Source: Paraburkholderia aromaticivorans
GTDB taxonomy: Bacteria; Pseudomonadota; Gammaproteobacteria; Burkholderiales; Burkholderiaceae
DNA: 64,000 bases
Assembly: GCF_012689525.1 (NCBI RefSeq)
Contig: NZ_CP051515.1
Location: 1,674,001 to 1,738,000, forward strand
Direction of reading: 5' to 3'
Shown piece by piece: positions 54,460 through 63,658 of the stretch; positions within the stretch are counted from its first letter, which is position 1, and the number at the start of each line of letters is the position of its first letter. The translations under genes and the position numbers were made by a program. The notes below the pieces were generated by a model. The model saw only the letters and a program-made list of their open reading frames with translations. It had not been told where the DNA came from and searched no databases.

Positions 54460-55782
54460 ATGACTCAGCGAAATCTCACATTCGGCATCATGCTGCACGG
54501 CGCGGGCGGCCATATGAACGCGTGGAAGCATCCGGCCGGTCCCGCGGACGCCAGCGTCAACCTGGATTTCATCACCGGCGTCGCGCAGAAGGCCGAGGCC
54601 AATGGCGTTGCGTTTGCGTTTGTCGCCGATGGACTCTATATCAACGAAAAGTCGATTCCTCACTTCCTGAACCGCTTCGAGCCCATTTCGATCCTGTCGG
54701 CACTCGCGACATCGACTTCGAAAATCGGCCTCGCCGGCACGCTGTCGACTTCGTACAGTCATCCGTTTACGGTGGCGCGGCAGTTCGCGTCGCTCGACCT
54801 GATCAGCGGCGGGCGCGCGGGATGGAATGTGGTGACCTCGCCGCTCGAAGGGTCCGCGAAGAATTACGGCGGCCAGCATCCGGACCACGAACTGCGCTAC
54901 GAGATCGCCGACGAATATCTGGAAGTCGTGCAGGGACTGTGGGATAGCTGGGACGACGACGCATTCGTTCGCGAACGCGAGAGCGGCCGCTTCTTCGACC
55001 GCGACAAGCTGCATACGCTCGATCACAAGGGACGATTCTTCGAAGTCGCCGGGCCATTGAACATCCAGCGCTCGCCGCAAGGACAGCCGGTGATCTTCCA
55101 GGCCGGTTCGTCGGATTCGGGGATTGCGCTCGCCGGCAAATACGCGGACGCAGTGTTCACGCATTCGCCGTCGCTCGAAGAAACGAAGGCGTTCGCCGAC
55201 CAGGTTCGTCAGAGCGCGGTCGAGCACGGACGCGCGGCGACCGACGTGAAGATCTTTCCGGGCATCGGACCCATCGTCGGCGCGACGGCAGACGAAGCCG
55301 AAGCGAAGTATCGCGCGATCCGCGACCTGCTGACCGTGGACGATGCGCTCGCCTATCTCGGGCGCTTTTTCGAGCATCACGACTTTACGCAATACCCGCT
55401 CGACGAGCCGTTTCCCGAACTGGGCGATCTCGGCTCGAACAGCTTCCGTTCGACGACCGACCGCATCAAGGCCGACGCCAAGCGCACCGGTGCAACGCTG
55501 CGCGAGGTCGCACTGGAAGTGGCCACGCCGAAGACGCAGTTCATCGGCACCGGCGAGCAGATTGCCGACGAACTGATCCGCTGGTTCGACGCGGGCGCCT
55601 CCGACGGCTTCATCCTCGGCTTTCCGGCGCAGGCAGAAGGGCTGGACGATTTCGTTCGATACGTGATCCCTGCATTGGAGGCGCGCGGCCGTTACAGCCG
55701 AACCTTGACCGGCACGACGCTGCGCGATCACCTGGGCCTGCCGCGCCGGGAAAGCCGCTACGTGACCGCGGAAACGGCCTGA
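54460..55782 (+). CDS. FMN-dependent monooxygenase, NtaA/SnaA/DmoA family
   Basis: A 440-residue two-component monooxygenase subunit. Family pieces are [52 protein letters not shown] and [20 protein letters not shown]. Homologues include YxeK and CmoJ, which open S-(2-succino)cysteine and related N-acetylated thioethers, and DmoA for dimethylsulfide. The reduced flavin must come from a reductase not seen in the window. It is 28 bp after the YtmO-type gene, so one operon. Confidence 0.92.
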   Translation: MTQRNLTFGIMLHGAGGHMNAWKHPAGPADASVNLDFITGVAQKAEANGVAFAFVADGLYINEKSIPHFLNRFEPISILSALATSTSKIGLAGTLSTSYSHPFTVARQFASLDLISGGRAGWNVVTSPLEGSAKNYGGQHPDHELRYEIADEYLEVVQGLWDSWDDDAFVRERESGRFFDRDKLHTLDHKGRFFEVAGPLNIQRSPQGQPVIFQAGSSDSGIALAGKYADAVFTHSPSLEETKAFADQVRQSAVEHGRAATDVKIFPGIGPIVGATADEAEAKYRAIRDLLTVDDALAYLGRFFEHHDFTQYPLDEPFPELGDLGSNSFRSTTDRIKADAKRTGATLREVALEVATPKTQFIGTGEQIADELIRWFDAGASDGFILGFPAQAEGLDDFVRYVIPALEARGRYSRTLTGTTLRDHLGLPRRESRYVTAETA

Positions 55783-55813
55783 TGAACGGCATGCCACGCA
55801 CAAGGACAGCATC

Positions 55814-57634
55814 ATGAACGACACTACCCAGCTTGCCGGTCCCGCTCATGCGGTTCACGCGGCACACGCGATCGGCGCCGATGACGGTCATGACTACGCG
55901 CGCTATCGGATCGTGCCGGCGCGGCATCATGCACGCACGGCCGCCACCGTGCTAGCCATCGTCGTGATCGGGCTCGTACTGAATTCGATATTCGGTAATC
56001 CGCGCTGGGGCTGGGGCGTCTTCGCGCAATGGTTCTTCGCCGAACCGGTGCTCTCGGGGCTCGGGCGTACGCTTGTGCTGACGGCGCTCGGCGCGCTGTT
56101 CGGCTTCGCGCTCGCGACGCCGCTGGCACTGGCGCGCGTATCGCGTTCTCCGCTGCTGGCGGGCTGTGCGTGGGCCTTCATCTGGCTGTTCCGCTCGATC
56201 CCTCCGATCGTGTTGCTGCTCCTCTTGAACAACCTCGGCTATCTGTACGAGACGATCTGGATCGGCGTGCCGTTCACGCACTTCGCGTTGCTCAACCAAT
56301 CGACCACTGACCTGATCAGTCCGTTTTTCGCGGCAGTACTGGGACTCACGCTGAACCACGCTGCGTTCTCGGCCGAGGCGATCCGCGGCGGGATTCTATC
56401 CGTCGACCACGGACAACGTGAAGCGGCCGCCGCGCTCGGCCTGCCGGGCGCGCGCCAGGTCCGGCGCATCGTACTGCCGCAGGCGATGCGCTCGATTCTG
56501 CCGACCGCCTTCAACGACGTGATCGGTCTCGCGAAAGGCACCTCGGTTGTGTATATCCTCGCGATGCCGGATCTGTTCTACACGGTGCAGATCATCTATC
56601 ACCGCAACCTGGAAGTGATTCCACTACTGATGGTCGCGACGGTCTGGTATCTGATCATCCTGACCGTGTTGTCGGCGCTCCAGGTTCACATCGAACGTTA
56701 CTACGCACGCGGCGCGACGCGCGAGCAGGTGGCGGTGTCGCCACTGACCGCGCTATTCGGGCGGTGGCGTACCGCGCGTGCTGCTCGCAGCGAGGCCTCG
56801 GGTCCGCCGGATCGCCAGCAACGCACACCAACGACGGCGGACGCGGCAGCGGGAGGCTGGGCCCAGCGGCGCGTCGGCGGCCGGGTCGGCATCCACAACG
56901 TGTCGAAAAGCTTCGACACGCTGAAGGTGCTCGACAATGTCTCATTGTCGGTCCCGTCGGGCAGCGTCACCGTGATTCTCGGCCAGTCTGGCTCGGGCAA
57001 GTCGACGTTGCTGCGCTCGATCAATCACCTTGAACGCGTCGACGACGGCTTCATCGACATCGACGGCGAACTCGTTGGATATCGCCGCGAAGGGCGCACG
57101 CTCTATGAGCTCAAGGAGCGGGACATTCTTCAGCGCCGTCGCGACGATGTCGGGATGGTGTTCCAGAGCTTCAACCTGTTTCCGCATCTGACTGTGCTCG
57201 ACAACGTCGTCGAGGCGCCGCTCGCGGCGGGCGTGCCGCGAGCGCAGGCAGAAGCGGCGGCGCGCGCTCTGCTCGCGCGCGTCGGACTCACGGGCAAGGC
57301 CGACGCGTGGCCACGCCAGCTATCCGGCGGCCAACAGCAACGCGTGGCGATCGCGCGTGCGCTCGCGCTCAAGCCCAAGGTTCTGCTGTTCGACGAACCC
57401 ACCTCGGCGCTCGATCCGGAACTCGTCAACGAGGTACTCGACGTGATCCGTCAGCTTGCGCGTTCCGGCACGACGCTGATCATTGTCACGCACGAGATCG
57501 GCTTCGCGCGCGAGGTCGCCGACACGATCGTCTTCATGGATGGTGGCCGCATCGTGGAGTCCGGTCCGCCGTCGCGTGTGCTGCGCGACCCGGCCCATCC
57601 ACGTACCCGCGAATTCCTTTCGAAGGTGCTTTGA
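55814..57634 (+). CDS. Fused amino-acid ABC transporter permease-ATPase
   Basis: 606 residues combining two usually separate subunits. Residues ~35-300 form a HisM/GlnP-type permease ([36 protein letters not shown] with the EAA loop, [20 protein letters not shown]). A charged linker (300-355) leads to a GlnQ-type ATPase: Walker [10 protein letters not shown], signature [16 protein letters not shown], Walker [15 protein letters not shown] and His switch VTHEIG. One polypeptide dimerising would make a complete transporter. Two binding proteins (49710, 57640) flank it. Confidence 0.95.
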   Translation: MNDTTQLAGPAHAVHAAHAIGADDGHDYARYRIVPARHHARTAATVLAIVVIGLVLNSIFGNPRWGWGVFAQWFFAEPVLSGLGRTLVLTALGALFGFALATPLALARVSRSPLLAGCAWAFIWLFRSIPPIVLLLLLNNLGYLYETIWIGVPFTHFALLNQSTTDLISPFFAAVLGLTLNHAAFSAEAIRGGILSVDHGQREAAAALGLPGARQVRRIVLPQAMRSILPTAFNDVIGLAKGTSVVYILAMPDLFYTVQIIYHRNLEVIPLLMVATVWYLIILTVLSALQVHIERYYARGATREQVAVSPLTALFGRWRTARAARSEASGPPDRQQRTPTTADAAAGGWAQRRVGGRVGIHNVSKSFDTLKVLDNVSLSVPSGSVTVILGQSGSGKSTLLRSINHLERVDDGFIDIDGELVGYRREGRTLYELKERDILQRRRDDVGMVFQSFNLFPHLTVLDNVVEAPLAAGVPRAQAEAAARALLARVGLTGKADAWPRQLSGGQQQRVAIARALALKPKVLLFDEPTSALDPELVNEVLDVIRQLARSGTTLIIVTHEIGFAREVADTIVFMDGGRIVESGPPSRVLRDPAHPRTREFLSKVL

Positions 57635-57639
57635 AACGC

Positions 57640-58617
57640 ATGTCACGCAGACAACCCCAACCCCCGACTCGATCGATGACGAAACGCCGGACATTCCTGA
57701 GCAACATGGCCGCGCTGGCCGCCGTGCCGATCGCGTGGCACGCCGGCCTCGCACGGGCAGCCACGCAGTCTTACGATTTCAGCCCGCAGCAGCAAGGCCG
57801 CGTGCATGCATCGAAAGATCCCGAAGTGCTGCGCCAGGTGACGGACTATCGCTTCGTCACACCCGGCGTATTCACGGTGGCGGTAGCGCCATTCGCGGCA
57901 CCGATCGCCACGTACGCGACCGATGCCCGCAGCATCGTCGGCTCCGATCCCGATTACGCGCAGCTGGTCGCCGACGCACTCGGCCTGCGGCTGCAAATCG
58001 TGCCCGTCGCGTGGCCGGACTGGCCGCTTGGTCTTGCCTCCGGCCGCTACGACGCGGTGATTTCGAACGTCGGCGTGACGGAGAAGCGCAAACAGAAATT
58101 CGACTTCACGACATACAGGTTGGGCCTGCACGGTTTCTATGTGCGGGACGACAGCTCCATCAAGTTGATCAGCGAACCTAAGGACATTGCGGGGCTGCGC
58201 ATCATCACGGGCTCGGGTGCGATTCAGGAGCGCATTCTGCTCGAATGGAACCGGCGCAACGCGGCGCAGGGATTGAAGGAGGCCACGTTGCAGTACTACG
58301 ACGACGGCGCGTCCGAGCGCCTTGCGCTGCTGTCGGGGCGCGCGGATGCCATCTTCAATCCGCACGCGCCGCTGGCCTATGAGGCCGCGACGCAGGGGCA
58401 GATCCGTCAGGTGGGCACGGTCAACGCCGGCTGGCCGTTCAAGGCCGATGTCGCGATCGCGACTCGCAAGGGGAGCGGACTGGCGCAGGCGCTGACCATC
58501 GCGACGAACGGGTTGATCCGTGGCGGGCAATATCGCACGGCGCTTGCCCGCTGGGGTCTGCAAACGGAAGCAGTGGCTCACTCGGAAACGAATCCGCCCG
58601 GCTTTCCGGACGCCTGA
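57640..58617 (+). CDS. Amino-acid-type ABC transporter substrate-binding protein (2)
   Basis: A 325-residue family 3 binding protein. Signal with twin-arginine-like start (TKRRTFLSNMAALAAVPIAW), then the binding fold closely related to the one at 49710 (SIVGSDPDYAQLVADALGLR, YDAVISNVGVTEKRKQKFDF, GWPFKADVAIATRKGSGLAQ). It follows the fused transporter by five bases. Start at ATG 57640, or 12 codons later at MTKRRTF. The RR motif suggests possible Tat export, unusual for this family. Confidence 0.92.
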   Translation: MSRRQPQPPTRSMTKRRTFLSNMAALAAVPIAWHAGLARAATQSYDFSPQQQGRVHASKDPEVLRQVTDYRFVTPGVFTVAVAPFAAPIATYATDARSIVGSDPDYAQLVADALGLRLQIVPVAWPDWPLGLASGRYDAVISNVGVTEKRKQKFDFTTYRLGLHGFYVRDDSSIKLISEPKDIAGLRIITGSGAIQERILLEWNRRNAAQGLKEATLQYYDDGASERLALLSGRADAIFNPHAPLAYEAATQGQIRQVGTVNAGWPFKADVAIATRKGSGLAQALTIATNGLIRGGQYRTALARWGLQTEAVAHSETNPPGFPDA

Positions 58618-58711
58618 ACCAAGAGCGGTTCCTGCTGCAAACGCCGCCCCCGGTTGGCGGCGCGATCAGTCGGGTGCCATCGAAATCGCCAGAACAACCA
58701 CCAGGTCCGGT

Positions 58712-59752
58712 ATGTGTGCCGTCCACATCGATCATCTTGCTTTCCTGACGCCCGGCAATTACCCGGACGACGCCCCGCTCGCGGGCTTCGAGCGGACGCT
58801 CGAACTCTTTGGCGCCGGCGAGGCGCTCGGCTATGACAGCGCATGGGTGCGTCAACGCCACCTCGAACGGGCGGTGTCGTCCGCCGCGACTTTCCTCGCG
58901 GCCGCGAGCCAGCGCACGACGCGTATCGGACTCGGCGCGGCCGTGATCCAGATGGGTTACGAAAACCCGTTCCGTCTTGCCGAGGATCTTGCCACCGTCG
59001 ATGTGCTATCGCGCGGCCGTCTGAACATCGGCCTGAGCGCGGGCGCGCCCGCGCACGGCATTCTGCTCGGCGAGCGGCTCTTCGATGCCAATCCTGGACT
59101 GATCGATTTCTCGCATGCGCGCGTCGAGCGTCTGCGCCGCAATCTCGCGGAAGAATGGCTGGGCGACGAGGATACTTTCGTCGAATCGGCGGCGGGCCGT
59201 GTGCGCCCCCGTGTGACGCCGTACGCGCCGGGCCTGACCGATCGGCTCTGGTACGGCGGCGGTTCGCGTCGTTCGATCGAATGGGCCGGCCGCAACGGTT
59301 TCAATCTGCTGATCGGCAATATCACGACGGGCGAGGGCACTGACGACTATCGCGAGGCGCAGTTACGCCAGCTTGATCTGTTCCGGTCGCATTGGAGCGA
59401 AGCGCGGCCGCCGCGTGTTGCGCTAGGCCGCGTGATCGTGCCGACCGACAGCGCCGATGCCCGCACACGACAGCGCTATCGCGAGTTCGCCGAAGGGCGC
59501 CACGCGCGCACGCTGACTCCGCATGGCGAGCGGCGCACGCTGTTCGTGCCCGATCTCGTCGGTACGGCTGACGAGATCGTCAGCCGCTTGCTGGCGGATC
59601 CCGTCGTCGGGCAGGTTCGTGAACTGCGCCTCGAATTGCCGTACGACCTGCCGTTCGAAAACTATCAGCAGATTCTCGAAGATGTCGTCACGCGCGTCGC
59701 ACCCGAACTCGGCTGGCGGCCCGAAGCCGCGCGCGAGGCCGCGGCCGCCTAG
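58712..59752 (+). CDS. Luciferase-like flavin-dependent monooxygenase (third)
   Basis: A 346-residue LLM-class oxidoreductase. Pieces: HIDHLAFLTPGNYPDDAPLA, LGYDSAWVRQRHLERAVSSA, NPFRLAEDLATVDVLSRGRL and WYGGGSRRSIEWAGRNGFNL. The start at 58712 is set by AGGT and by where homology begins. The longer open frame overlaps the preceding gene. Substrate unknown; the cluster suggests a sulfur or amino-acid derivative. Confidence 0.88.
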   Translation: MCAVHIDHLAFLTPGNYPDDAPLAGFERTLELFGAGEALGYDSAWVRQRHLERAVSSAATFLAAASQRTTRIGLGAAVIQMGYENPFRLAEDLATVDVLSRGRLNIGLSAGAPAHGILLGERLFDANPGLIDFSHARVERLRRNLAEEWLGDEDTFVESAAGRVRPRVTPYAPGLTDRLWYGGGSRRSIEWAGRNGFNLLIGNITTGEGTDDYREAQLRQLDLFRSHWSEARPPRVALGRVIVPTDSADARTRQRYREFAEGRHARTLTPHGERRTLFVPDLVGTADEIVSRLLADPVVGQVRELRLELPYDLPFENYQQILEDVVTRVAPELGWRPEAAREAAAA

Positions 59753-59831
59753 CCGTGGCGCGTTTGTCGCCGGCGTAGCTCCAGCGAGCGCGAATACGTT
59801 TTACTCACTCATTTCGAAGGGATTGTTCACC

Positions 59832-59870
59832 ATGAGTTCAGCCACACACGCAAGGGGTAAGGCATGGTAG
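59832..59870 (+). promoter_or_regulatory. 12-codon ORF overlapping the start of the second GNAT gene
   Basis: ATG to TAG encodes MSSATHARGKAW. The mini-ORF contains the AAGGGGTAAGG ribosome-binding site of the GNAT gene, and its stop lies seven bases inside that gene. Translation of the mini-ORF would sweep through the site, a common coupling arrangement. Its own site is weak (AAGGGA). Confidence 0.35.
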
Positions 59871-60391
59871 CTGTGTTCTCGTCCGTTGTGCCGGAGGACC
59901 GCTTCGCTTACGTCTCGGTTCACGACCCGCTGGCCCGTCCTTTGTTCGATGAATTAGCCTACGAGTACGGCAGCCGCTACGCCGGGCTCATCAATGCCGA
60001 GGAAATTTCACACGAACTCCGGCGCTATCCGGACGAGGCGTTCGCTGCGCCGCACGGCGCGTTCGTGCTGCTGTTGCGCGACGGGCAGGCAATCGCAGGC
60101 GGCGCGTTGATGCGCCATGATGACGTCGGCACCGCCGAGTTCAAGCGCATATGGGTCCGTCGCAGCCATCGTCGTCAGGGGCTTTCACGTCGCGTGCTGG
60201 CCGAGCTCGAGGCGCAGGCTGTTCGTCAGCGCTACACGCGGGTATTTCTGAGCACCGGTCCCCGTCAGCCCGAAGCCATCGCGCTTTATCAGACGAGTGG
60301 CTATACGCTGTTGTCGGCCCATGATTTCGGTGAGGAGGAGCCGCCTGGCTATCTGTTCGAGAAGAATCTGCTGACGTTGCAGACTGGCTAG
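59864..60391 (+). CDS. GNAT acetyltransferase (copy 2)
   Basis: A 175-residue GNAT enzyme, clearly paralogous to the one at 49103 (both have DPLARPL or DPIARPL, then ELRRYPDE or MLRYPAE, then the acetyl-CoA loop SHRRQGLSRRVLAELE, then STGPRQPEAIALY). A strong AAGGGGTAAGG precedes the ATG. Two versions in one cluster may act on different S-substituted cysteines or be redundant. Confidence 0.88.
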   Translation: MVAVFSSVVPEDRFAYVSVHDPLARPLFDELAYEYGSRYAGLINAEEISHELRRYPDEAFAAPHGAFVLLLRDGQAIAGGALMRHDDVGTAEFKRIWVRRSHRRQGLSRRVLAELEAQAVRQRYTRVFLSTGPRQPEAIALYQTSGYTLLSAHDFGEEEPPGYLFEKNLLTLQTG

Positions 60392-60418
60392 CGCCGGTAC
60401 GCGTTGCCATCAACCGGT

Positions 60419-61750
60419 CTACTGGGCAGCGAGCTTCGAGCTTTGTTGTCGCAGGCCCTCAAAGATCCTGTCCGACACATCGTTTGGAAACGCGGCTGGC
60501 AACAGCGCATCAACCTCCGCGACGACAGCCTCCGTCATGTCCGTTAGGGTGGTGATCATCTCCTCGACATCAGCCGGGGCTAGCGTGACTCGTTGCCCTT
60601 GCGCAGTCCAGTGGCGTCGCCGGATCTCATTGATCAGATAGTGAGCGTTGTTGCCCCTCACCGCCATTGCCAGTTTCACCCGACGCGCGGAAAGCAGGTT
60701 CGGTCCGTTTCCAATAATCGGGTGCGCGGAGAGAACGTCATAGATCGGCGTGGATTCATAGCGGTTCGACTTCAGGTGGGCGATGCTGAAATTCTTTGCG
60801 TGCCCGTCGGTGGCTGCGAGCATCCAGAAGACGATCTGCGTCATGAAGAAATGGCGCTGATCGATCGCGGAACGCTCTGAACCAGCCAGAACTTCCATGA
60901 CCTTCTGGATGCCGGGGCCGCCATCTGACTCATATTTGTCCGCTGCGGACGTTCCGGTCGCCTGGCACATATCCTCCTGGGGAAGCCGCAGGATCCATGA
61001 ACCGTCGCTCGCATACCTGCGATCGAATCGCTCGACGACAAGTACTTTCTGGTCCTCGAAGGTTGCGATGTCGCAACTGGCGATGGGCAAACCATACGCG
61101 GCGACGATTTTCGAGCACAGCCACTCGTTTTCCACCGACGCGCGCATGTCGGCGCGCATGTTTCCGATGAGCCCAAGAGGCAGCTTCAGGATATGCGTGG
61201 TCGGGGTACTGCCTTCCGGAATGGCCCACTGGTCGTCGTGCCACAGAAGCGCGGTCTTTTCCTGCGCGCCAGCGATGGACAGGCGCAGGTCGTCGATGGG
61301 CTCATGCTGGCCCAACACGGGCGGGGCCGTTGTTTCCCGCAGTAGCCGCGCGATTTCCGCCTCGTTGAGGGGGCGCCCGCTGATCTGCTCAAGATCCACC
61401 GGGGTTTCATCCGGAGGCAGCATCTGGATAGCACCTACGCAGTCTCGGCCAAGCATGGCCAGCAACTCGAAAGGCGACGTGCCACCCGTTTTGTAGCGCC
61501 CTGCGATGCGCTCGCGGATAGCCCTGCTATCGGGCAGCAGGTTGTCAAAATAGTCCGAGACGACCTTGCCGCGGTAGGGCTGATTGCCGGCCGTAAACGG
61601 CAGCGAGAGCGACAGGGGACGTCCTTGTTCGTCTGCTATCCAATCTTCGAAGTAAGTGAGTTTTTCCCCGTCCCGGGTTGTCTCCCATGTACCGACGGGC
61701 AACCCGTTCATCCAGAGGTTCAGGCTTTTGGTGTGTGCGCGGCGGCCCAT
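60419..61750 (-). CDS. hipA: HipA toxin kinase
   Basis: A 443-residue type II toxin Ser/Thr kinase. N-terminal couple_hipA part (residues ~5-110, LSLPFTAGNQPYRGKVVSDYF). Core: phosphate-binding loop SIAGAQEKTALLW with the autophosphorylated Ser, WMLAATDGHAKNFSI with the catalytic Asp and metal-binding Asn, and IYDVLSAHP. Full length for the family. E. coli HipA phosphorylates GltX and causes dormancy. The gene lies 2 bp after hipB, so they are coupled. Confidence 0.94.
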   Translation of the reverse strand: MGRRAHTKSLNLWMNGLPVGTWETTRDGEKLTYFEDWIADEQGRPLSLSLPFTAGNQPYRGKVVSDYFDNLLPDSRAIRERIAGRYKTGGTSPFELLAMLGRDCVGAIQMLPPDETPVDLEQISGRPLNEAEIARLLRETTAPPVLGQHEPIDDLRLSIAGAQEKTALLWHDDQWAIPEGSTPTTHILKLPLGLIGNMRADMRASVENEWLCSKIVAAYGLPIASCDIATFEDQKVLVVERFDRRYASDGSWILRLPQEDMCQATGTSAADKYESDGGPGIQKVMEVLAGSERSAIDQRHFFMTQIVFWMLAATDGHAKNFSIAHLKSNRYESTPIYDVLSAHPIIGNGPNLLSARRVKLAMAVRGNNAHYLINEIRRRHWTAQGQRVTLAPADVEEMITTLTDMTEAVVAEVDALLPAAFPNDVSDRIFEGLRQQSSKLAAQ

Positions 61751-61752
61751 TG

Positions 61753-62205
61753 TTACCAGTCCTCCCGCTTCTTGGGTGCAGCAGCCATTGACGCCGCTCG
61801 CTTCCGTGTGAGCGGCTTCGGTGTGCCTTGCGTGCTACCGCGCGCCGGTGTGGCGGCGGCTTTCCGGCTACCGGCCGTCTTCGCGGCCGTAGTAGTCGCG
61901 CGCTTTTTTGTCACGCTCTGTTTCGCCACGGCCGGCGACTCCGTTGTCCGCAGACGCGCGGATGGGCGGCCTTCGAGATCTGCCGGGCTCAACACCTGGG
62001 TCAGAACGATATCGACCTTGAGCACCTTCAAAACGTGGAATAGGCGGTCCATGCTCGCGGATTCGGGCTTTGCCTCGAGTTGGGCGTAGGTCTGCTGGGT
62101 GATCCCCAAGCGGCTCGCCACTTGGGCCTGCGTGAGTCCGGCGGCCTTGCGGAAGCCGACAAGAATGGGCCGCAACTGGCGAGGGGTTTTAACGGGATAG
62201 TCCAC
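61753..62205 (-). CDS. hipB: HipB antitoxin with long basic tail
   Basis: A 150-residue Xre-family antitoxin. HTH in residues 18-72 (LTQAQVASRLGITQQTYAQL and MDRLFHVLKVLKVDIVL). Residues 95-150 are a Lys/Ala/Arg/Thr-rich tail (KKRATTTAAKTAGSRKAAA, then KPLTRKRAASMAAAPKK), much longer than in E. coli HipB (88 residues) and like histone H1 tails. The start is taken as GTG 62205 with GAGG seven bases upstream; the open frame runs on through the operators and has no better start. It binds the array upstream and neutralises HipA. Confidence 0.88.
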   Translation of the reverse strand: MDYPVKTPRQLRPILVGFRKAAGLTQAQVASRLGITQQTYAQLEAKPESASMDRLFHVLKVLKVDIVLTQVLSPADLEGRPSARLRTTESPAVAKQSVTKKRATTTAAKTAGSRKAAATPARGSTQGTPKPLTRKRAASMAAAPKKREDW

Positions 62206-62214
62206 GGTCGACCT

Positions 62215-62328
62215 CGGATAGTCGTGAAAAACAGTAACCAGCCTGTAAATGACAAAAACAGTATATATCCTGTATTCGACAAATACAAAGAATAGCCTGT
62301 AAATGGCAAATACAGGAAGTAGCCTGTA
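62215..62328. promoter_or_regulatory. 27-bp-periodic operator array upstream of hipB
   Basis: CCTGTA-N9-TACAGG (62296-62316) is a perfect palindrome. Related units start at 62242 (CCTGTA-N9-AACAGT) and 62269 (CCTGTA-N9-TACAAA), and a half-site lies at 62323. All are spaced exactly 27 bp apart. A degenerate fifth unit at 62215 keeps only the right half AACAGT. The block lies just before the hipB start, in the position of E. coli hipB operators. Confidence 0.75.
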
Positions 62329-62530
62329 AAGCTGGCTCATCGGCTGCGCGCGGGTTGAGCCAGGCTCGTCCCCTTGAGGATAGGCCGGGCAAGTGTCATT
62401 GTTGACGCGCCAATCCGAGGGTCTTAATGCCATTCTGCCAATTGCATATCGATAGAAATTGGAAGGCGAGGCACACGGGTAGCGGTAGCATGAGCCTCCC
62501 TTCACGTGTCTCTTCCCGCGTATCAAATCG

Positions 62531-63592
62531 ATGTCAGTCAAATCTCCACGCTTCGGTATCTGGGCGCTCGTGCATGGCAGCCGTGCGGCGCTGCAGGATC
62601 CCGCCGAACCGTATGACGCCTCATGGGAGCGCAACAAGGCGCTCGTGCTCGACGCCGAGCGCCTCGGCTACGACTCGGTGCTCGTCGCCCAGCATACGGT
62701 CAATCCGCATGACGCCTCGCTCGACCAGCTCGAGGCATGGACGGCATCGGCTGCATTGGCGGCGCTCACGTCGCGCATCGAGATCATTGCGGCCATCAAG
62801 CCCTATCTCTATCACCCGGTCGTACTCGCCAAGATGGCTCAGCAAATCGAGCACATTAGTGGCGGGCGCTTTGCGATCAACCTGGTGAACGCATGGAATC
62901 GTCCGGAGCTAGAGCGCGCCGGCATCGGCTTTCCGGAACACGATGAACGCTACGTGTACGGCCGCGAATGGATCACGGTCGTCGATGCGCTGTTGCGCGG
63001 CGAAGTGGTGAATCATCACGGCGACAACTTCCGCATCGACGGGTATCAGTTGCGTCCCGCCGATCCGTTTCGCGCGCGTCCGCGGATCTATGTGGGCGGT
63101 GAGTCGGAGCCGGCGCGCGCGCTGGTGGCCGCACACGGCGACGTGTGGTTCATCAACGGTCAACCGCACGACGACGTCGCGCGTCTGATCGCCGACGTGT
63201 CCGCTCGCGCTCGCCCGGTCGGGCAGGACGCTTTGCGTTTTGGCCTGTCGGCTTTCGTGATCGCACGCGAAACACAGGTGCAGGCAGAGGCTCACCTTGA
63301 ACATCTCTTCGCGCTGGCCGAGTTGGACAAGCCGTTGCGGGAGCGGCAGAAAGCCAATATCGATCCGAACGTCGTGATGATCCAGACATTCGCGCAGTCG
63401 CCCCGTGTCGGTTCGAACGGGGGGACTGCCGCAAAACTCGTTGGCGATTACGATACGGTCGCGCGGCGTATTGCCGAGTTTCACCGAGCGGGGATCGAAC
63501 TCTTCATGCTGCAGTTCCAGCCGTTCGAGGCCGACATGCAGCGCTTTGCAGAAGAGGTCGCGCCGCGCGTTCGCCGTCTGCTTTCCGCCTGA
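62531..63592 (+). CDS. SsuD-like FMN-dependent alkanesulfonate monooxygenase family
   Basis: A 353-residue LLM-class oxidoreductase. Opening FGIWALVHGSRAALQDP, then YDSVLVAQHTVNPHDASLDQ, KPYLYHPVVLAKMAQQIEHI, SGGRFAINLVNAWNRPELER and FAEEVAPRVRRLL. It resembles SsuD/SfnG-type enzymes that release sulfite or methanesulfinate from sulfones and sulfonates. The neighbouring SfnB-like gene supports a sulfone-type substrate. The start ATG 62531 lacks an obvious ribosome-binding site. Same strand as the GNAT/LLM genes but separated from them by hipBA. Confidence 0.87.
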   Translation: MSVKSPRFGIWALVHGSRAALQDPAEPYDASWERNKALVLDAERLGYDSVLVAQHTVNPHDASLDQLEAWTASAALAALTSRIEIIAAIKPYLYHPVVLAKMAQQIEHISGGRFAINLVNAWNRPELERAGIGFPEHDERYVYGREWITVVDALLRGEVVNHHGDNFRIDGYQLRPADPFRARPRIYVGGESEPARALVAAHGDVWFINGQPHDDVARLIADVSARARPVGQDALRFGLSAFVIARETQVQAEAHLEHLFALAELDKPLRERQKANIDPNVVMIQTFAQSPRVGSNGGTAAKLVGDYDTVARRIAEFHRAGIELFMLQFQPFEADMQRFAEEVAPRVRRLLSA

Positions 63593-63658
63593 GCGCGGAG
63601 TATCTCGCTGGCGGCCATCAAGGCTCGTCCCCGGCACCAGGGACGACGGCGTTCGCGC

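Noticed and set aside
62215..62328. CRISPR-like array upstream of hipB
   Set aside because: Units are palindromic operators with only ~6 bp between them, no spacers of normal length and no cas genes.
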